Shown: positions 7,019-14,408 of the stretch, in pieces | Layout of the letters: each line of letters starts with the position of its first letter | How positions within the stretch are numbered: the stretch's first letter is position 1 | NCBI GenBank assembly: GCA_903873955.1 | Contig: CAIQQL010000022.1 | Coordinates: 1-29,183 of the forward strand | Source: an uncultured archaeon | GTDB taxonomy: Archaea; Nanobdellota; Nanobdellia; Pacearchaeales; GW2011-AR1 | Direction: 5' to 3' | Length of the DNA: 29,183 nucleotides | Translations under genes and position numbers: made by a program | The notes under the pieces: model-generated | Told to the model about the DNA's origin: nothing | Databases searched by the model: none | What the model saw: the letters and a program-made list of their open reading frames with translations, nothing else

Positions 7019-8282
7019 CCTGCAGGAAATGTGTTGAACAGCTAAAACAAGGGTCAAAGGCACGGATCAATTTCTCCACTTGCCTTACGATCTCTTCTTT
7101 GGAAGTCCCTGCCTGCAAAAGCCCGTCCACTACTTGAGCAATATCGCGTTCGATGATATTCAGGTTTTGGGCAGTAGGGGTGATGATGTTGCAATAGGTT
7201 ATCTTGCCCGTCTTGTCGATATGATACTCATGGAACAATGTTCCGCGTGGAGCTTCAACTGCAGCCACTCCCTTCCCTTCACGGATCCTGATCTGCGGCA
7301 AGTCCTGCCTGGCAGGTAAATGCTCGATTATTTCGATGGACCGATTCGTCGCCTCCAAAAGCTCGATTGCCTGACAGAGCAGATTATGATGGGGGTTGGA
7401 AAAAGGAAGGCTAGTCTTTAGCGTGCCCAGGGATTTTGTCAGAGCATTTTTTGCTTCAGTGCCCAACTGGCCATGGTTCAGATTGATACGGGCAAGTGCC
7501 CCCAACATATAGGGTTTTCCATCTTTCACGACAAATTTTGCAGTCGCATACTCTCTGATGTTCTCCTGCAGATGCTTGCCATAGTCCTCTTCACTAAAAT
7601 TCCCCGTGTGGGAGGTTGCCCTTCCCGAAATGGTCGTATATTCTTTTTTCTCCTTCAGGGCAAGATAATCGACCGTCCGTTCCAACTGGGGATAAGGCAG
7701 ATTTGCAAAAAGATCAATGGCGCGTGCAAGGATTGGCTTTGCATCCCGAAGCTGCCCGAGGAGCCCTGAAAATTCGGTTCGCGGCATCTCTTCTTTTATC
7801 TTCAGGAAAGGATGCATCTCCCTGCCTCCAAACGCTTCAACGATCCTGTTCCCCAAGGTGATCAGCGCGAGAGCATCATTGACCTTATCCTTATGCTTGC
7901 TCGCAAGACTTAATGCCGATGAGGCATTCAAATAATCAGGAAGTGAAAGGAAATAGAGATGAGTAGCGTGGCTGCGTATCCTTTCACCCAGCATCAGCAG
8001 TTCCCGGATAGACCTTTGCTGAGGCGTCGGCTGCATCTGCAATGCATGTTCTAGGGCCTGGATTGCGGCAACACTATGCGCGCTGGAGCAGATACCGCAG
8101 ATGCGTGAGACAATCTCCTGGATGTCTGAAAGATTCTTATTGACCACCAACGCCTCAAAGAAGCGCGCACCTTCCATCGCCTTGAGCTCACAACGCTCCA
8201 CCTTGTCATGTTCAATCTTCAAGGTGAGGTTTGCATGACCCTCGATCTTACAAAGATGATTAAGGTTTATTTCTCGAGCCAT
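7005..8282 (-). CDS. hydA: [NiFe] hydrogenase large (alpha) subunit, group 3b-like (425 aa)
   Basis: This catalytic subunit carries the NiFe(CN)2CO centre. Its ligands are both present: RICGIC (Cys62, Cys65) and DPCFSC (Cys412, Cys415). KIEGHANLTL near the N-terminus is the usual entry motif. The protein ends in a DPCxxCxxH context with seven residues, FLQVTWL, after His418, which fits a cleavable C-terminal peptide. Length and motif spacing fit the cytosolic bidirectional NAD(P)-linked hydrogenases (sulfhydrogenase, HydA/HyhL). It is the last gene of hydBGDA, overlaps hydD by 16 nt, and converges on the maturation protease gene. Confidence 0.95.
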   Translation of the reverse strand: MAREINLNHLCKIEGHANLTLKIEHDKVERCELKAMEGARFFEALVVNKNLSDIQEIVSRICGICSSAHSVAAIQALEHALQMQPTPQQRSIRELLMLGERIRSHATHLYFLSLPDYLNASSALSLASKHKDKVNDALALITLGNRIVEAFGGREMHPFLKIKEEMPRTEFSGLLGQLRDAKPILARAIDLFANLPYPQLERTVDYLALKEKKEYTTISGRATSHTGNFSEEDYGKHLQENIREYATAKFVVKDGKPYMLGALARINLNHGQLGTEAKNALTKSLGTLKTSLPFSNPHHNLLCQAIELLEATNRSIEIIEHLPARQDLPQIRIREGKGVAAVEAPRGTLFHEYHIDKTGKITYCNIITPTAQNLNIIERDIAQVVDGLLQAGTSKEEIVRQVEKLIRAFDPCFSCSTHFLQVTWL

Positions 8283-9040
8283 TTTGAAGCGTCTCCCTCC
8301 TGTTCCTTGAATTGTAATCCAGCAAAGGTGTTCATCTTGTCATGCATTGCAGCATCCGTATATCCCATCTCCTTCAACATTGCAAGATAGGCTTTGATAT
8401 TGGCATCTTTGCACGCGCCTCTGCAGCCATAGCAGGTAACGCCATGGGAAGGGCATAGGGCATTACATCCTCCATTGGTTATCGGACCAAGACAGATCTC
8501 ATTTTTTGTCAGAAGACAGACATTGCCTTTTCTTCTGCATTCAAAACATACAGGGTCGCGATATGGCTTGAACTCCCTGCCCTGCGCGATGCATTTGATG
8601 AACTCGACAATCTCCTGCTTGTCTGGCGGACACTGGGGAAGATAATAATCGACCTTGATATGCTGGTCAATAGGAGTTGGAGGTTCCGTCTTCAGATGGT
8701 TATGCGCCGGATACACAAGTTTCATGACCTTCTCCTGGTCCAAAAAGTTCTTGATGGAGGGGACCCCACCTGTGCAGGCACAAGAGCCCAAAGCGACAAC
8801 TTTCTTGGCACGCTTCCTCAGGGCATTGAGCGCCATAATATCCTCATCAAAACAGACCGTCCCTTCAATGAACACATAATCAAAATCACCTTCGTATCCC
8901 TCCTCTTTGATCATAGGAAACGCCTTGATATCCACAAGTCTGACTATCTGCTTAAAACAATCCTCAAAAAGCACAGACAACAAACATCCTGCACAGCCCG
9001 AGATACCAAAGACACCGATCTTCAATCTCGGTTTTTTCAT
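8267..9040 (-). CDS. hydD: hydrogenase small (delta) subunit (257 aa)
   Basis: This is the electron-transferring small subunit that pairs with HydA. The proximal cluster begins with GISGCAGC (Cys16, Cys19), followed by VVALGSCACTGG and YYLPQCPPD. The C-terminal half is Cys-rich (CFECRRKGNVC, GGCNALCP, CYGCRGAC) and would hold further [4Fe-4S] clusters. There is no twin-arginine signal, so the enzyme is cytoplasmic, as in group 3 hydrogenases. It starts in an ATGA overlap with hydG and overlaps hydA by 16 nt. Confidence 0.94.
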   Translation of the reverse strand: MKKPRLKIGVFGISGCAGCLLSVLFEDCFKQIVRLVDIKAFPMIKEEGYEGDFDYVFIEGTVCFDEDIMALNALRKRAKKVVALGSCACTGGVPSIKNFLDQEKVMKLVYPAHNHLKTEPPTPIDQHIKVDYYLPQCPPDKQEIVEFIKCIAQGREFKPYRDPVCFECRRKGNVCLLTKNEICLGPITNGGCNALCPSHGVTCYGCRGACKDANIKAYLAMLKEMGYTDAAMHDKMNTFAGLQFKEQEGDASKWLEK

Positions 9041-9849
9041 TTTTTCACCCCTTCTGAAGATTGCTCGTTTTCCAGACGAGGTTTGATGACATCATATCGG
9101 AAGATCGGGCCGTCCTTGCAGACATACAGGTCCTGGATCTGGCACCTGCCGCACGACCCAAACCCGCATTCCATCCTTCGCTCCATAGACCAGCAGATCT
9201 TATTGTCAGTGAGCCCAAGACGGTTCAGCTCGAGTGTGACCCCTCCCATCATTGTCTCTGGTCCGCAGAGCAAGGCGACCGTATGCTCGACTTTAGGCTT
9301 ATGCTTTTCCATTATTTCCTGCACGTATCCCCGTTCATATTTATGCGTGAGGACATCATTGCTCAATCCCACATGCACGTGGAATTTCTTTTTCCATTTT
9401 TCTATGCGATCAGAGAGCAGCACATGTGCTTCATCCCTAAACCCAAAATAGATGAACACCTCCTTAAACTCCCTGCGGTGCTTCTCCACATACTCAATTA
9501 AGGAAGTCACTGGAGCAATCCCTGTCCCTCCTGCAATCATGATCAGGTTCTTCTTCTTGAGCTGTGCCAATGGAAATCCTTTTCCATAGGGGCCACGGAT
9601 GAAAAGGGCATCTTTCTTCTTCAGGTCAAAGAGAGCCGTGGTCACATTACCTGCGTTTCTTACCAGGATATCAACATATTTCCCGTCAAAGGAACAGGAA
9701 GCGAGCGGACATTCACCAACACCCGGGACCGATACCTCGATAAACTGACCTGGTTGAGGATCCATCGCACATTTGACCTTGAACAGTTTTACATCAGAGG
9801 TAAAAACCTCCACTGCAGTGATCACATAGGGTTTTGGAAGATATGTCAT
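9037..9849 (-). CDS. hydG: hydrogenase gamma subunit, FAD/NAD(P)-binding with [2Fe-2S] (270 aa)
   Basis: This is a ferredoxin-NADP reductase-like subunit, related to PyrK and HydG/HyhG, that passes electrons between the clusters and NAD(P). The N-terminal half is the FAD barrel (GQFIEVSVPGVG, RGPYGKGFP). LIMIAGGTGIAPVTSLIEYV is the nucleotide-binding start of the NAD(P) domain, and LLCGPETMM follows. The C-terminal [2Fe-2S] site is MECGFGSCGRC with a later VCKDGP (Cys228, 233, 236, 244). It has ATGA overlaps at both ends, so the four subunits are translated from one message. Confidence 0.94.
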   Translation of the reverse strand: MTYLPKPYVITAVEVFTSDVKLFKVKCAMDPQPGQFIEVSVPGVGECPLASCSFDGKYVDILVRNAGNVTTALFDLKKKDALFIRGPYGKGFPLAQLKKKNLIMIAGGTGIAPVTSLIEYVEKHRREFKEVFIYFGFRDEAHVLLSDRIEKWKKKFHVHVGLSNDVLTHKYERGYVQEIMEKHKPKVEHTVALLCGPETMMGGVTLELNRLGLTDNKICWSMERRMECGFGSCGRCQIQDLYVCKDGPIFRYDVIKPRLENEQSSEGVKK

Positions 9850-10820
9850 TCTTTCTTTTTACCGCCTTTTTTCTTTATGGTCTCCATGGAATCTAAAAGA
9901 TTGATGGTCTTGACCCAATCAATCTTTGTCGGGCAGACTCTCAGGCATCTTCCACATCCGACACACATGTACCGGCCCTGATGCTTATGATAATAGACCA
10001 GCTTGTGGTAGACAAAATGCTTGAATCTGGAAAGCCTGGCATCCCGATAGGATTTTCCCCCTGCGACACGGGTGAATGACTTTAGTTGACACGACATATG
10101 ACACCTGCTTCTTTTCCCATCCTTGAGGTTCATCTCAAGTTGGTCTTTGATATCAAAACAGTTGCAGGTAGGACAGTCCACGGTGCAGGCTGAACAGCTC
10201 AGGCATTTTTCAGCATCCGCCTCCCAGATCTTGTTACGATAGCTTTTCTCGATGTTTTTTTCTTCCAAAACTTTCGTGTTGAGCGGATGCGGGATCTTCA
10301 CCTCTTTTTTTGCCGTGGGCAAGCCCTTGACCAACGCGAGTCCTTTGGCAGAGCCTACAGAGATGTAGTACTCATTTTTCTGTGGATAAAAGAAGAGGTC
10401 ATAATAGTTGACAAGCTCCATGGAATTGCAGAAACAAAACTCATCAGGATGTTCGCAAAAAAGCCCGATCGTGACTGTATTTTTTCGTTTGGTAAGGTAC
10501 AAAGGATCAAACATCACCTTGTCGAGGATCTGCAACGCGTTCAGGTCACAGGTGCGTAGTCCGAAAATGACCCGTTTTTTTGTATCCCCTTGCCGTTCAC
10601 TCGCTTTTCCCCCCTTAAATTCCACGATGACCTCATGTTCCGGGAGAAAAATGTTTTTTGCAGGAATCTCAGTCACCGTATCAAGATAGAGCTCTTTGGA
10701 TGAACCAATCTTCTGGAATTTGGTATTCTTGTCCTTTACCGGCCCGTAGACCTCATACGACTTCAGTAGCCCTTCAATAAAAGATGGAAACTGGGCCTTT
10801 GAAAGAACTTTTTGCATCAT
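9846..10820 (-). CDS. hydB: hydrogenase beta subunit, dicluster ferredoxin type (324 aa)
   Basis: This iron-sulfur subunit is related to sulfhydrogenase HydB and anaerobic sulfite reductase subunit A. Two ferredoxin cluster motifs lie in the C-terminal third: CLSCSACTVDCPTC and CVGCGRCLRVCPTKID. The N-terminal part contains FGLRTCDLNALQILD and FCEHPDEFCFCNSM, characteristic of this family. GTG at 10823, ATG at 10820 and ATG at 10817 are all possible starts; I prefer 10820 because AAGGAGAGGTG precedes it. It is the first gene of the hydBGDA operon, with its own TATA box. Confidence 0.93.
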   Translation of the reverse strand: MMQKVLSKAQFPSFIEGLLKSYEVYGPVKDKNTKFQKIGSSKELYLDTVTEIPAKNIFLPEHEVIVEFKGGKASERQGDTKKRVIFGLRTCDLNALQILDKVMFDPLYLTKRKNTVTIGLFCEHPDEFCFCNSMELVNYYDLFFYPQKNEYYISVGSAKGLALVKGLPTAKKEVKIPHPLNTKVLEEKNIEKSYRNKIWEADAEKCLSCSACTVDCPTCNCFDIKDQLEMNLKDGKRSRCHMSCQLKSFTRVAGGKSYRDARLSRFKHFVYHKLVYYHKHQGRYMCVGCGRCLRVCPTKIDWVKTINLLDSMETIKKKGGKKKE

Positions 10821-10852
10821 CACCTCTCCTTGTCATTGCAGGGGATTTCAAG

Positions 10853-10863
10853 GTTATAAATCT
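10853..10863 (-). promoter_or_regulatory. promoter of the hydBGDA operon
   Basis: The minus strand reads GATTTATAACC, a good TATA box. Transcription would start near 10831, at the AAGGAG Shine-Dalgarno sequence just before hydB. The 148-nt gap also holds the divergent promoter of the ROK kinase. Confidence 0.5.
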
Positions 10864-10904
10864 TTTTTATCAAGGGTAATCTTTCGGTCCGGTTAGTTGA
10901 GAAA

Positions 10905-10914
10905 ACTATTTAAG
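10905..10914 (+). promoter_or_regulatory. TATA box of the ROK kinase gene
   Basis: ACTATTTAAG lies about 65 nt before the ATG. This predicts a 5' leader of roughly 35-40 nt, unlike the leaderless genes nearby. The leader contains a purine-rich GAGGAGAGAG Shine-Dalgarno-like run at 10938-10947. Confidence 0.4.
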
Positions 10915-10946
10915 TCACCCTTGGCTTTTTTCTTCTAGAGGAGAGA

Positions 10947-10979
10947 GTGAAAGCGTCAGCCAATATTTTCTATGCATAA
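10947..10979 (+). other. possible 10-codon leader ORF overlapping the ROK kinase start
   Basis: GTG at 10947 follows the GAGGAGAGA run and reads ten codons (VKASANIFYA) to a TAA at 10977-10979. That stop overlaps the first codons of the kinase gene. The kinase ATG itself has no ribosome site at the usual distance, so coupling through the minicistron is conceivable. It may also be chance. Confidence 0.25.
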
Positions 10980-11784
10980 TAAAATCATAGCTTTCGATAT
11001 CGGGGGCACAAGTGTTAGGGCAGCGATTGTCCAGAACAATAAGGTCTGTAAATACCTACGTGTCCCTACGTCCAAAGAAAAACCAGTCTTTCTCCATCAG
11101 ATAGAGAATTTTATTGAAGAGCTTATCAGCAAGGATGTCATAGGCATAGGCATCGCATGCCCAAGCCCAATCAAGAATGGCATTGTCAAGAATCCTCCCA
11201 ACATCCCTCTCAAGGATTTCAACCTCAAAGCCCATCTTGAACATAAGTTCAAGAAAAAAGTCGAGGTGGCAAATGATGCAGGCTGTGTCGCCCTTGCCGA
11301 AGCAAGGTTGGGCTGCAAAAAAAAGAGCTTCTTCATCCTTACCCTTGGAACGGGCATAGGGGGAGGAATCATCATCAATGGAGAGCCTTATCGGGGGACT
11401 GGGTATGGCGCTGAACTTGGCCATATCCTCATAGACGGGAAGGACATGGAGTCATTATGGAAAGAGACTCGGGCGTCCATCGAGAGGGAATTCAAGGAAA
11501 AGCTGCTGATCAAAGACCTCGTTGAACTTGACACCCCAAAAGCCCGCAAGATTCTGGAACAGGCCTCGCAATATCTTGGAGAAGGCATCGCCTCCCTTAT
11601 CAATGCCCTTGACCCGGAGATTGTCATCATCAGCGGGGGCATCAAAGAGTCAGGGGAAGGGTTCCTCGACATGATACGGGCCCAGGTCAAGAAATATGAT
11701 TTCCTGCCCAAGAAAACCCCCATTGCCTGGACATCGCTAGAACATCCAGGGATTCTGGGAGCAAGCCTGCTCATACACCATTAA
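10972..11784 (+). CDS. ROK-family sugar kinase (glucokinase-like), 270 aa
   Basis: ROK proteins phosphorylate glucose, fructose or N-acetylated hexoses with ATP, or act as repressors. The N-terminal phosphate-binding motif AFDIGGTSVRAAIV, the catalytic Asp in VANDAGCVALAEARLG, TLGTGIGGGIIINGEPYRG, and AELGHILID are present. No helix-turn-helix precedes the kinase domain, so it is an enzyme. The CxCGxxGC zinc loop that normally follows the xxGH segment is absent; the sequence passes directly to DGKDMESLWKE, so the protein is shorter than the usual 300 or so. A glucokinase role fits the neighbouring glycolytic genes and the GH1 enzyme, but substrate is not proven. Confidence 0.88.
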   Translation: MHNKIIAFDIGGTSVRAAIVQNNKVCKYLRVPTSKEKPVFLHQIENFIEELISKDVIGIGIACPSPIKNGIVKNPPNIPLKDFNLKAHLEHKFKKKVEVANDAGCVALAEARLGCKKKSFFILTLGTGIGGGIIINGEPYRGTGYGAELGHILIDGKDMESLWKETRASIEREFKEKLLIKDLVELDTPKARKILEQASQYLGEGIASLINALDPEIVIISGGIKESGEGFLDMIRAQVKKYDFLPKKTPIAWTSLEHPGILGASLLIHH

Positions 11785-11788
11785 ATAG
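11780..11788 (+). promoter_or_regulatory. TATA box of the small zinc protein gene
   Basis: ATTAAATAG overlaps the TAA stop codon of the ROK kinase gene and is centred about 26 nt before the GTG at 11810, supporting that GTG as a leaderless start. Confidence 0.4.
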
Positions 11789-11809
11789 GTTTTTAAGGTA
11801 GATTCTGCT

Positions 11810-12073
11810 GTGTTTTCTGTGAAAAAAGGGTTATGCCAAAGTTGCGGGATGCCGATTTCCAACGCTGGAGATTGCGGCACCAATGCAGATAACTCTAAGA
11901 ATGGGGAGTATTGTAAATTCTGTTTTAAGGACGGAGTGTTCACTGATGAAGGCATCACCGTCCAGGAAAAGGTTGAAAAAATCAAGATGATGATGAAAAA
12001 AATGGGCATGAATGATACTGAAAACATAAAAATGACGGCCCTTCTTCCTAAGCTTAAGCGTTGGAAAAAATAG
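11810..12073 (+). CDS. small zinc-ribbon protein (87 aa)
   Basis: The N-terminal half has the pattern LCQSCGMPI ... CGTNADNSKNGEYCKFCFKDGVFTD, which resembles a widespread putative zinc-ribbon domain with C-x2-C and C-x2-C knuckles (QSCGMP and EYCKFCFKDG are characteristic). The C-terminal half is a Met- and Lys-rich helix (KIKMMMKKMGM). The GTG at 11810 sits 26 nt after a TATA box; GTG 11819 is the alternative. The molecular function of this family is not known to me. It is followed closely by a convergent gene. Confidence 0.75.
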   Translation: MFSVKKGLCQSCGMPISNAGDCGTNADNSKNGEYCKFCFKDGVFTDEGITVQEKVEKIKMMMKKMGMNDTENIKMTALLPKLKRWKK

Positions 12074-12104
12074 GCTTCTGGACTCTTTTTCTTGTTTGTG
12101 CAGT

Positions 12105-12569
12105 TTACTTTGGGCATTCGCCCTGCGTGTAGGAAACCACATTGACATTGTGGCAGGCTGTGCAAGGATTGGAGAAGGTTTGCGCGCAAGGATATTTCAG
12201 ACATTGTATCTGCGCAGGATCAAACCACCCACAGGTCGGAGCATATTCCATCGTGCAGAGATTTCCCTTCTTTTGGGCAGGAGTGCAAAGTGTGCCCTCG
12301 GGCTGGACTTGGGTGGCGACATTCACTTTCTGACATCCGCATCCGCACTGGTCACGGAAAGCCTGCTCACCCTGGATACACATAAAATTGATCACACAAG
12401 AACTCCCATTCTTGAGATAGGTCTTGTCAACCGAAGTAGATGCACAGGAAGGAGCAAAGTCAATCTTGGCATTATGCGTAAAAAAAATCAAAGAAAGGAT
12501 TGCGATGGCTATGATAAGCGCAGCAATAAGAGTAAGAAAGTCAAGATACTTTTCCCTTGAGTTAAACAT
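12105..12569 (-). CDS. membrane-anchored Cys-rich protein with Kazal-like domain (154 aa)
   Basis: Residues about 10-31 (FLTLIAALIIAIAILSLIFF) form one membrane anchor, followed by an extracellular Cys-rich part. First comes a CVINFMC ... DQCGCGC module. A C-terminal module then reads CTMEYAPTCGW ... TFSNPCTACHNVNVV ... GEC, which follows the Kazal serine-protease-inhibitor pattern (C-x7-CG, then a ThrPheSerAsn-x-Cys stretch and a final Cys). Such domains protect secreted proteins or the cell surface from proteases in better known hosts; in archaea the role is unknown. A TATA box on the minus strand at 12591-12600 gives a leaderless start. The abundance of Cys implies disulfides outside the cell. 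Confidence 0.7.
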   Translation of the reverse strand: MFNSREKYLDFLTLIAALIIAIAILSLIFFTHNAKIDFAPSCASTSVDKTYLKNGSSCVINFMCIQGEQAFRDQCGCGCQKVNVATQVQPEGTLCTPAQKKGNLCTMEYAPTCGWFDPAQIQCLKYPCAQTFSNPCTACHNVNVVSYTQGECPK

Positions 12570-12590
12570 CTAGATTATTACGTGCAATGC

Positions 12591-12600
12591 CTATATAATT
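12591..12600 (-). promoter_or_regulatory. TATA box of the Kazal-like protein gene
   Basis: The minus strand AATTATATAG is centred 26 nt before the ATG at 12569, a leaderless arrangement. Confidence 0.45.
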
Positions 12601-12617
12601 TTTTCTTTCAATCGATA

Positions 12618-12627
12618 GTTTTAAATC
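12618..12627 (+). promoter_or_regulatory. TATA box of the half-size MFS gene
   Basis: GTTTTAAATC is centred about 27 nt before the ATG at 12649, with no Shine-Dalgarno site: leaderless. It sits back to back with the Kazal gene promoter. Confidence 0.45.
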
Positions 12628-12648
12628 AATCATCACGTTATAGCAAAT

Positions 12649-13218
12649 ATGAAAAGAGAGCTGCAACTTCTCAATGTCATGTCGGCGCTCTTTGTGTTTG
12701 CCTTAGGGCTGTTAGGGCCGATCTATGCGACCTATGTCGCAGGCATAGGGGGCGACATGATCACCACAGGAACTGCCTACAGCATCTTTGCCATCGCCTC
12801 TGGCGCATTAACGTTCCTTCTCAGCCGCTGGGAAAACCGCAGCAAGCATAAGGCCAGGATCATGATGTATGGATTTGCACTGGGATGCATAGGGATCTTA
12901 GGGTACCTCTTTGTCTCCAATCCCCTTGAACTTTTTGCGGTCCAGTTGGTGCTAGGCATTGCCGCAGCGATACGTATGCCCTTGTATGATGCACTCTACT
13001 CAACCTATCTTGACAAGGGGAAATATACTGCTGAATGGGGAGCCTGGGAAGCGCTCAACCTCATCGTGACCGGCCTCTCTGCCCTTCTTGGGGGGATGAT
13101 TGCAGAATGGTACGGATTCAACACTCTTTTTGCACTGATGTTTGCCGTATCGCTCATCGGGTTCTTCATGTCCGCTGCCCTGCCTACCAAGAAACCCAAG
13201 AAAAGACCACGAAAATAG
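12649..13218 (+). CDS. half-size MFS-like membrane protein (189 aa)
   Basis: About six hydrophobic helices are visible, starting with NVMSALFVFALGLLGPIYATYV. ALTFLLSRWENRSKHKARIMMYGFALG resembles the cytoplasmic loop between helices 2 and 3 of major facilitator transporters, and LVLGIAAAIRMPLYDALYSTYLDKG matches helix 4-5 elements. The normal family has twelve helices, but this ORF ends after six with a basic tail (KKPKKRPRK) and a clean stop. The downstream bases do not continue the second half before adk. It may work as a homodimer or be a genuine short form. Substrate is unknown. Confidence 0.75.
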   Translation: MKRELQLLNVMSALFVFALGLLGPIYATYVAGIGGDMITTGTAYSIFAIASGALTFLLSRWENRSKHKARIMMYGFALGCIGILGYLFVSNPLELFAVQLVLGIAAAIRMPLYDALYSTYLDKGKYTAEWGAWEALNLIVTGLSALLGGMIAEWYGFNTLFALMFAVSLIGFFMSAALPTKKPKKRPRK

Positions 13219-13292
13219 GCGCAGCACCTCAAAGAACAGGAGATTTTTAGAAAAAGTTAAAAAGAGGCAAGATTTTCTCAGGCTATAAAAAG

Positions 13293-13856
13293 ATGGATAT
13301 TATTATTTTATTTGGTCCCCCTGGAGTCGGGAAAGGGACACAGGCAACTCTTCTTGCAGATAAACTCGGTTTCAAACACCTGTCGACAGGAGAGTTATTG
13401 CGTGAGGCAATCAAGCACAAGACCAAACTAGGAAAAGAGGTCGAAGAGATCATATCCCAGGGACATCTTGTCCCGGATGCGCTCATCGCCGAGATTGTAG
13501 AACAATTCCTGGCCAAGCACAGCACCTGCGAGGGGTTCATCCTGGATGGTTTTCCAAGGACAGTAAGGCAAGCCGAGATGCTCAACAAGTTCCTGGCGAT
13601 AAAACAGCTAGGGAAAGTGCACATCATCAATCTGTTCGCGCCGGAAGATGAGCTCATCGCCCGTATCCACCTCAGGGCAAAAAAGGAGAAAAGAGCCGAT
13701 GATACTGGCGAAGCCATACACCAGCGCATGAGAGTCTATCTCCAGGAGACCTTGCCCGTCCTTGACTATTATACCGGAAAATGCGGCCTGGACTCCATCG
13801 ATGGTGTCGGAGACATCAAAAAGATCCATAAGCTCATCCTCGCCGCCCTTGCTTGA
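13293..13856 (+). CDS. adk: adenylate kinase (187 aa)
   Basis: This enzyme catalyses ATP + AMP to 2 ADP. The P-loop is GPPGVGKGTQ at residues 8-17. HLSTGELLREAI and the AMP-binding FILDGFPRTVRQAE are present, followed by RADDTGEAIHQRM for the catalytic arginines. The long zinc-containing LID domain is missing, with only a short loop (RAKKEKRADD), so this is the short form. The sequence is of the bacterial/eukaryotic Adk type, not the trimeric archaeal AdkA. A TATA-like TTAAAAAG lies about 32 nt upstream. Confidence 0.93.
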   Translation: MDIIILFGPPGVGKGTQATLLADKLGFKHLSTGELLREAIKHKTKLGKEVEEIISQGHLVPDALIAEIVEQFLAKHSTCEGFILDGFPRTVRQAEMLNKFLAIKQLGKVHIINLFAPEDELIARIHLRAKKEKRADDTGEAIHQRMRVYLQETLPVLDYYTGKCGLDSIDGVGDIKKIHKLILAALA

Positions 13857-13887
13857 TAGGCAAATCCGTGGACCTCCCATCCATAAC

Positions 13888-13920
13888 CTTTATATAGAAT
13901 CTATATCACTTTATGATATA
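13888..13920 (+). promoter_or_regulatory. promoter and operator-like palindrome upstream of padR
   Basis: A TATA box CTTTATATAG (13888-13897) is followed by a perfect inverted repeat: TATATCA (13902-13908), CTTTA spacer, TGATATA (13914-13920). The palindrome covers the expected transcription start and lies 11 nt before the padR ATG. Bound PadR there would block the polymerase, a normal autoregulation scheme for the family. That this is the PadR site is inference. Confidence 0.6.
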
Positions 13921-13931
13921 TCACAGCAACG

Positions 13932-14408
13932 ATGTTCAAATCACATATCAAACTTAGTGTCTTACATGAACTGAGCAGGAAGAGCCTTTCCGGCTATGAT
14001 CTCATAAAATCCCTGTCTGAAGATGGGACAAAACCTTCACCAGGATACATCTATCCCCTGCTCAATGACCTGGAGGCAAAAAAGTTCATCTCCGTCAAGC
14101 AATATGACCGAAGAAAGGTCTATTCGCTAACCGCCAAAGGAAAAAAACTCCTCAATGACCTTCGCAAGCATAGAGAGTCCATGGTCAGCAATATGACAAG
14201 ACTCTGGGCCCCAATCGCAGACAAAGAAGAACTCTCTGATTTCGTGCGTATGAAAAAGTACATGCATAAGGGGACGATGGACCGCGACCTGCTCTTCAAG
14301 TTCCATAAGACCCTCTTCACAGTCTATAGAAAAGAAGACCCGGCCAGGAGAAAGCGCGTCAGATCCATCATCGAAGACTCCATAAAAAGAATGGAACAAT
14401 GCAAATGA
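13932..14408 (+). CDS. PadR-family transcriptional regulator (158 aa)
   Basis: The N-terminal winged helix is clear: SVLHELSRKSLSGYDLIKSLSE, PSPGYIYPLLNDLEAKKFISV (recognition helix) and DRRKVYSLTAKGKKLLNDL (wing). The C-terminal part (residues about 80-158) is helical and charged and should mediate dimerisation or ligand sensing. PadR proteins often repress neighbouring exporters and respond to toxic compounds. Here the gene is first in an operon with an ABC exporter (10-nt overlap with the ATPase) and has a palindrome in its own promoter, so it probably represses its own operon. Confidence 0.9.
   Translation: MFKSHIKLSVLHELSRKSLSGYDLIKSLSEDGTKPSPGYIYPLLNDLEAKKFISVKQYDRRKVYSLTAKGKKLLNDLRKHRESMVSNMTRLWAPIADKEELSDFVRMKKYMHKGTMDRDLLFKFHKTLFTVYRKEDPARRKRVRSIIEDSIKRMEQCK

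Noticed and set aside
8660..9501. Long plus-strand ORFs opposite hydD and hydG
   Set aside because: They lie antisense to well conserved hydrogenase subunits and their translations have no recognisable motifs.
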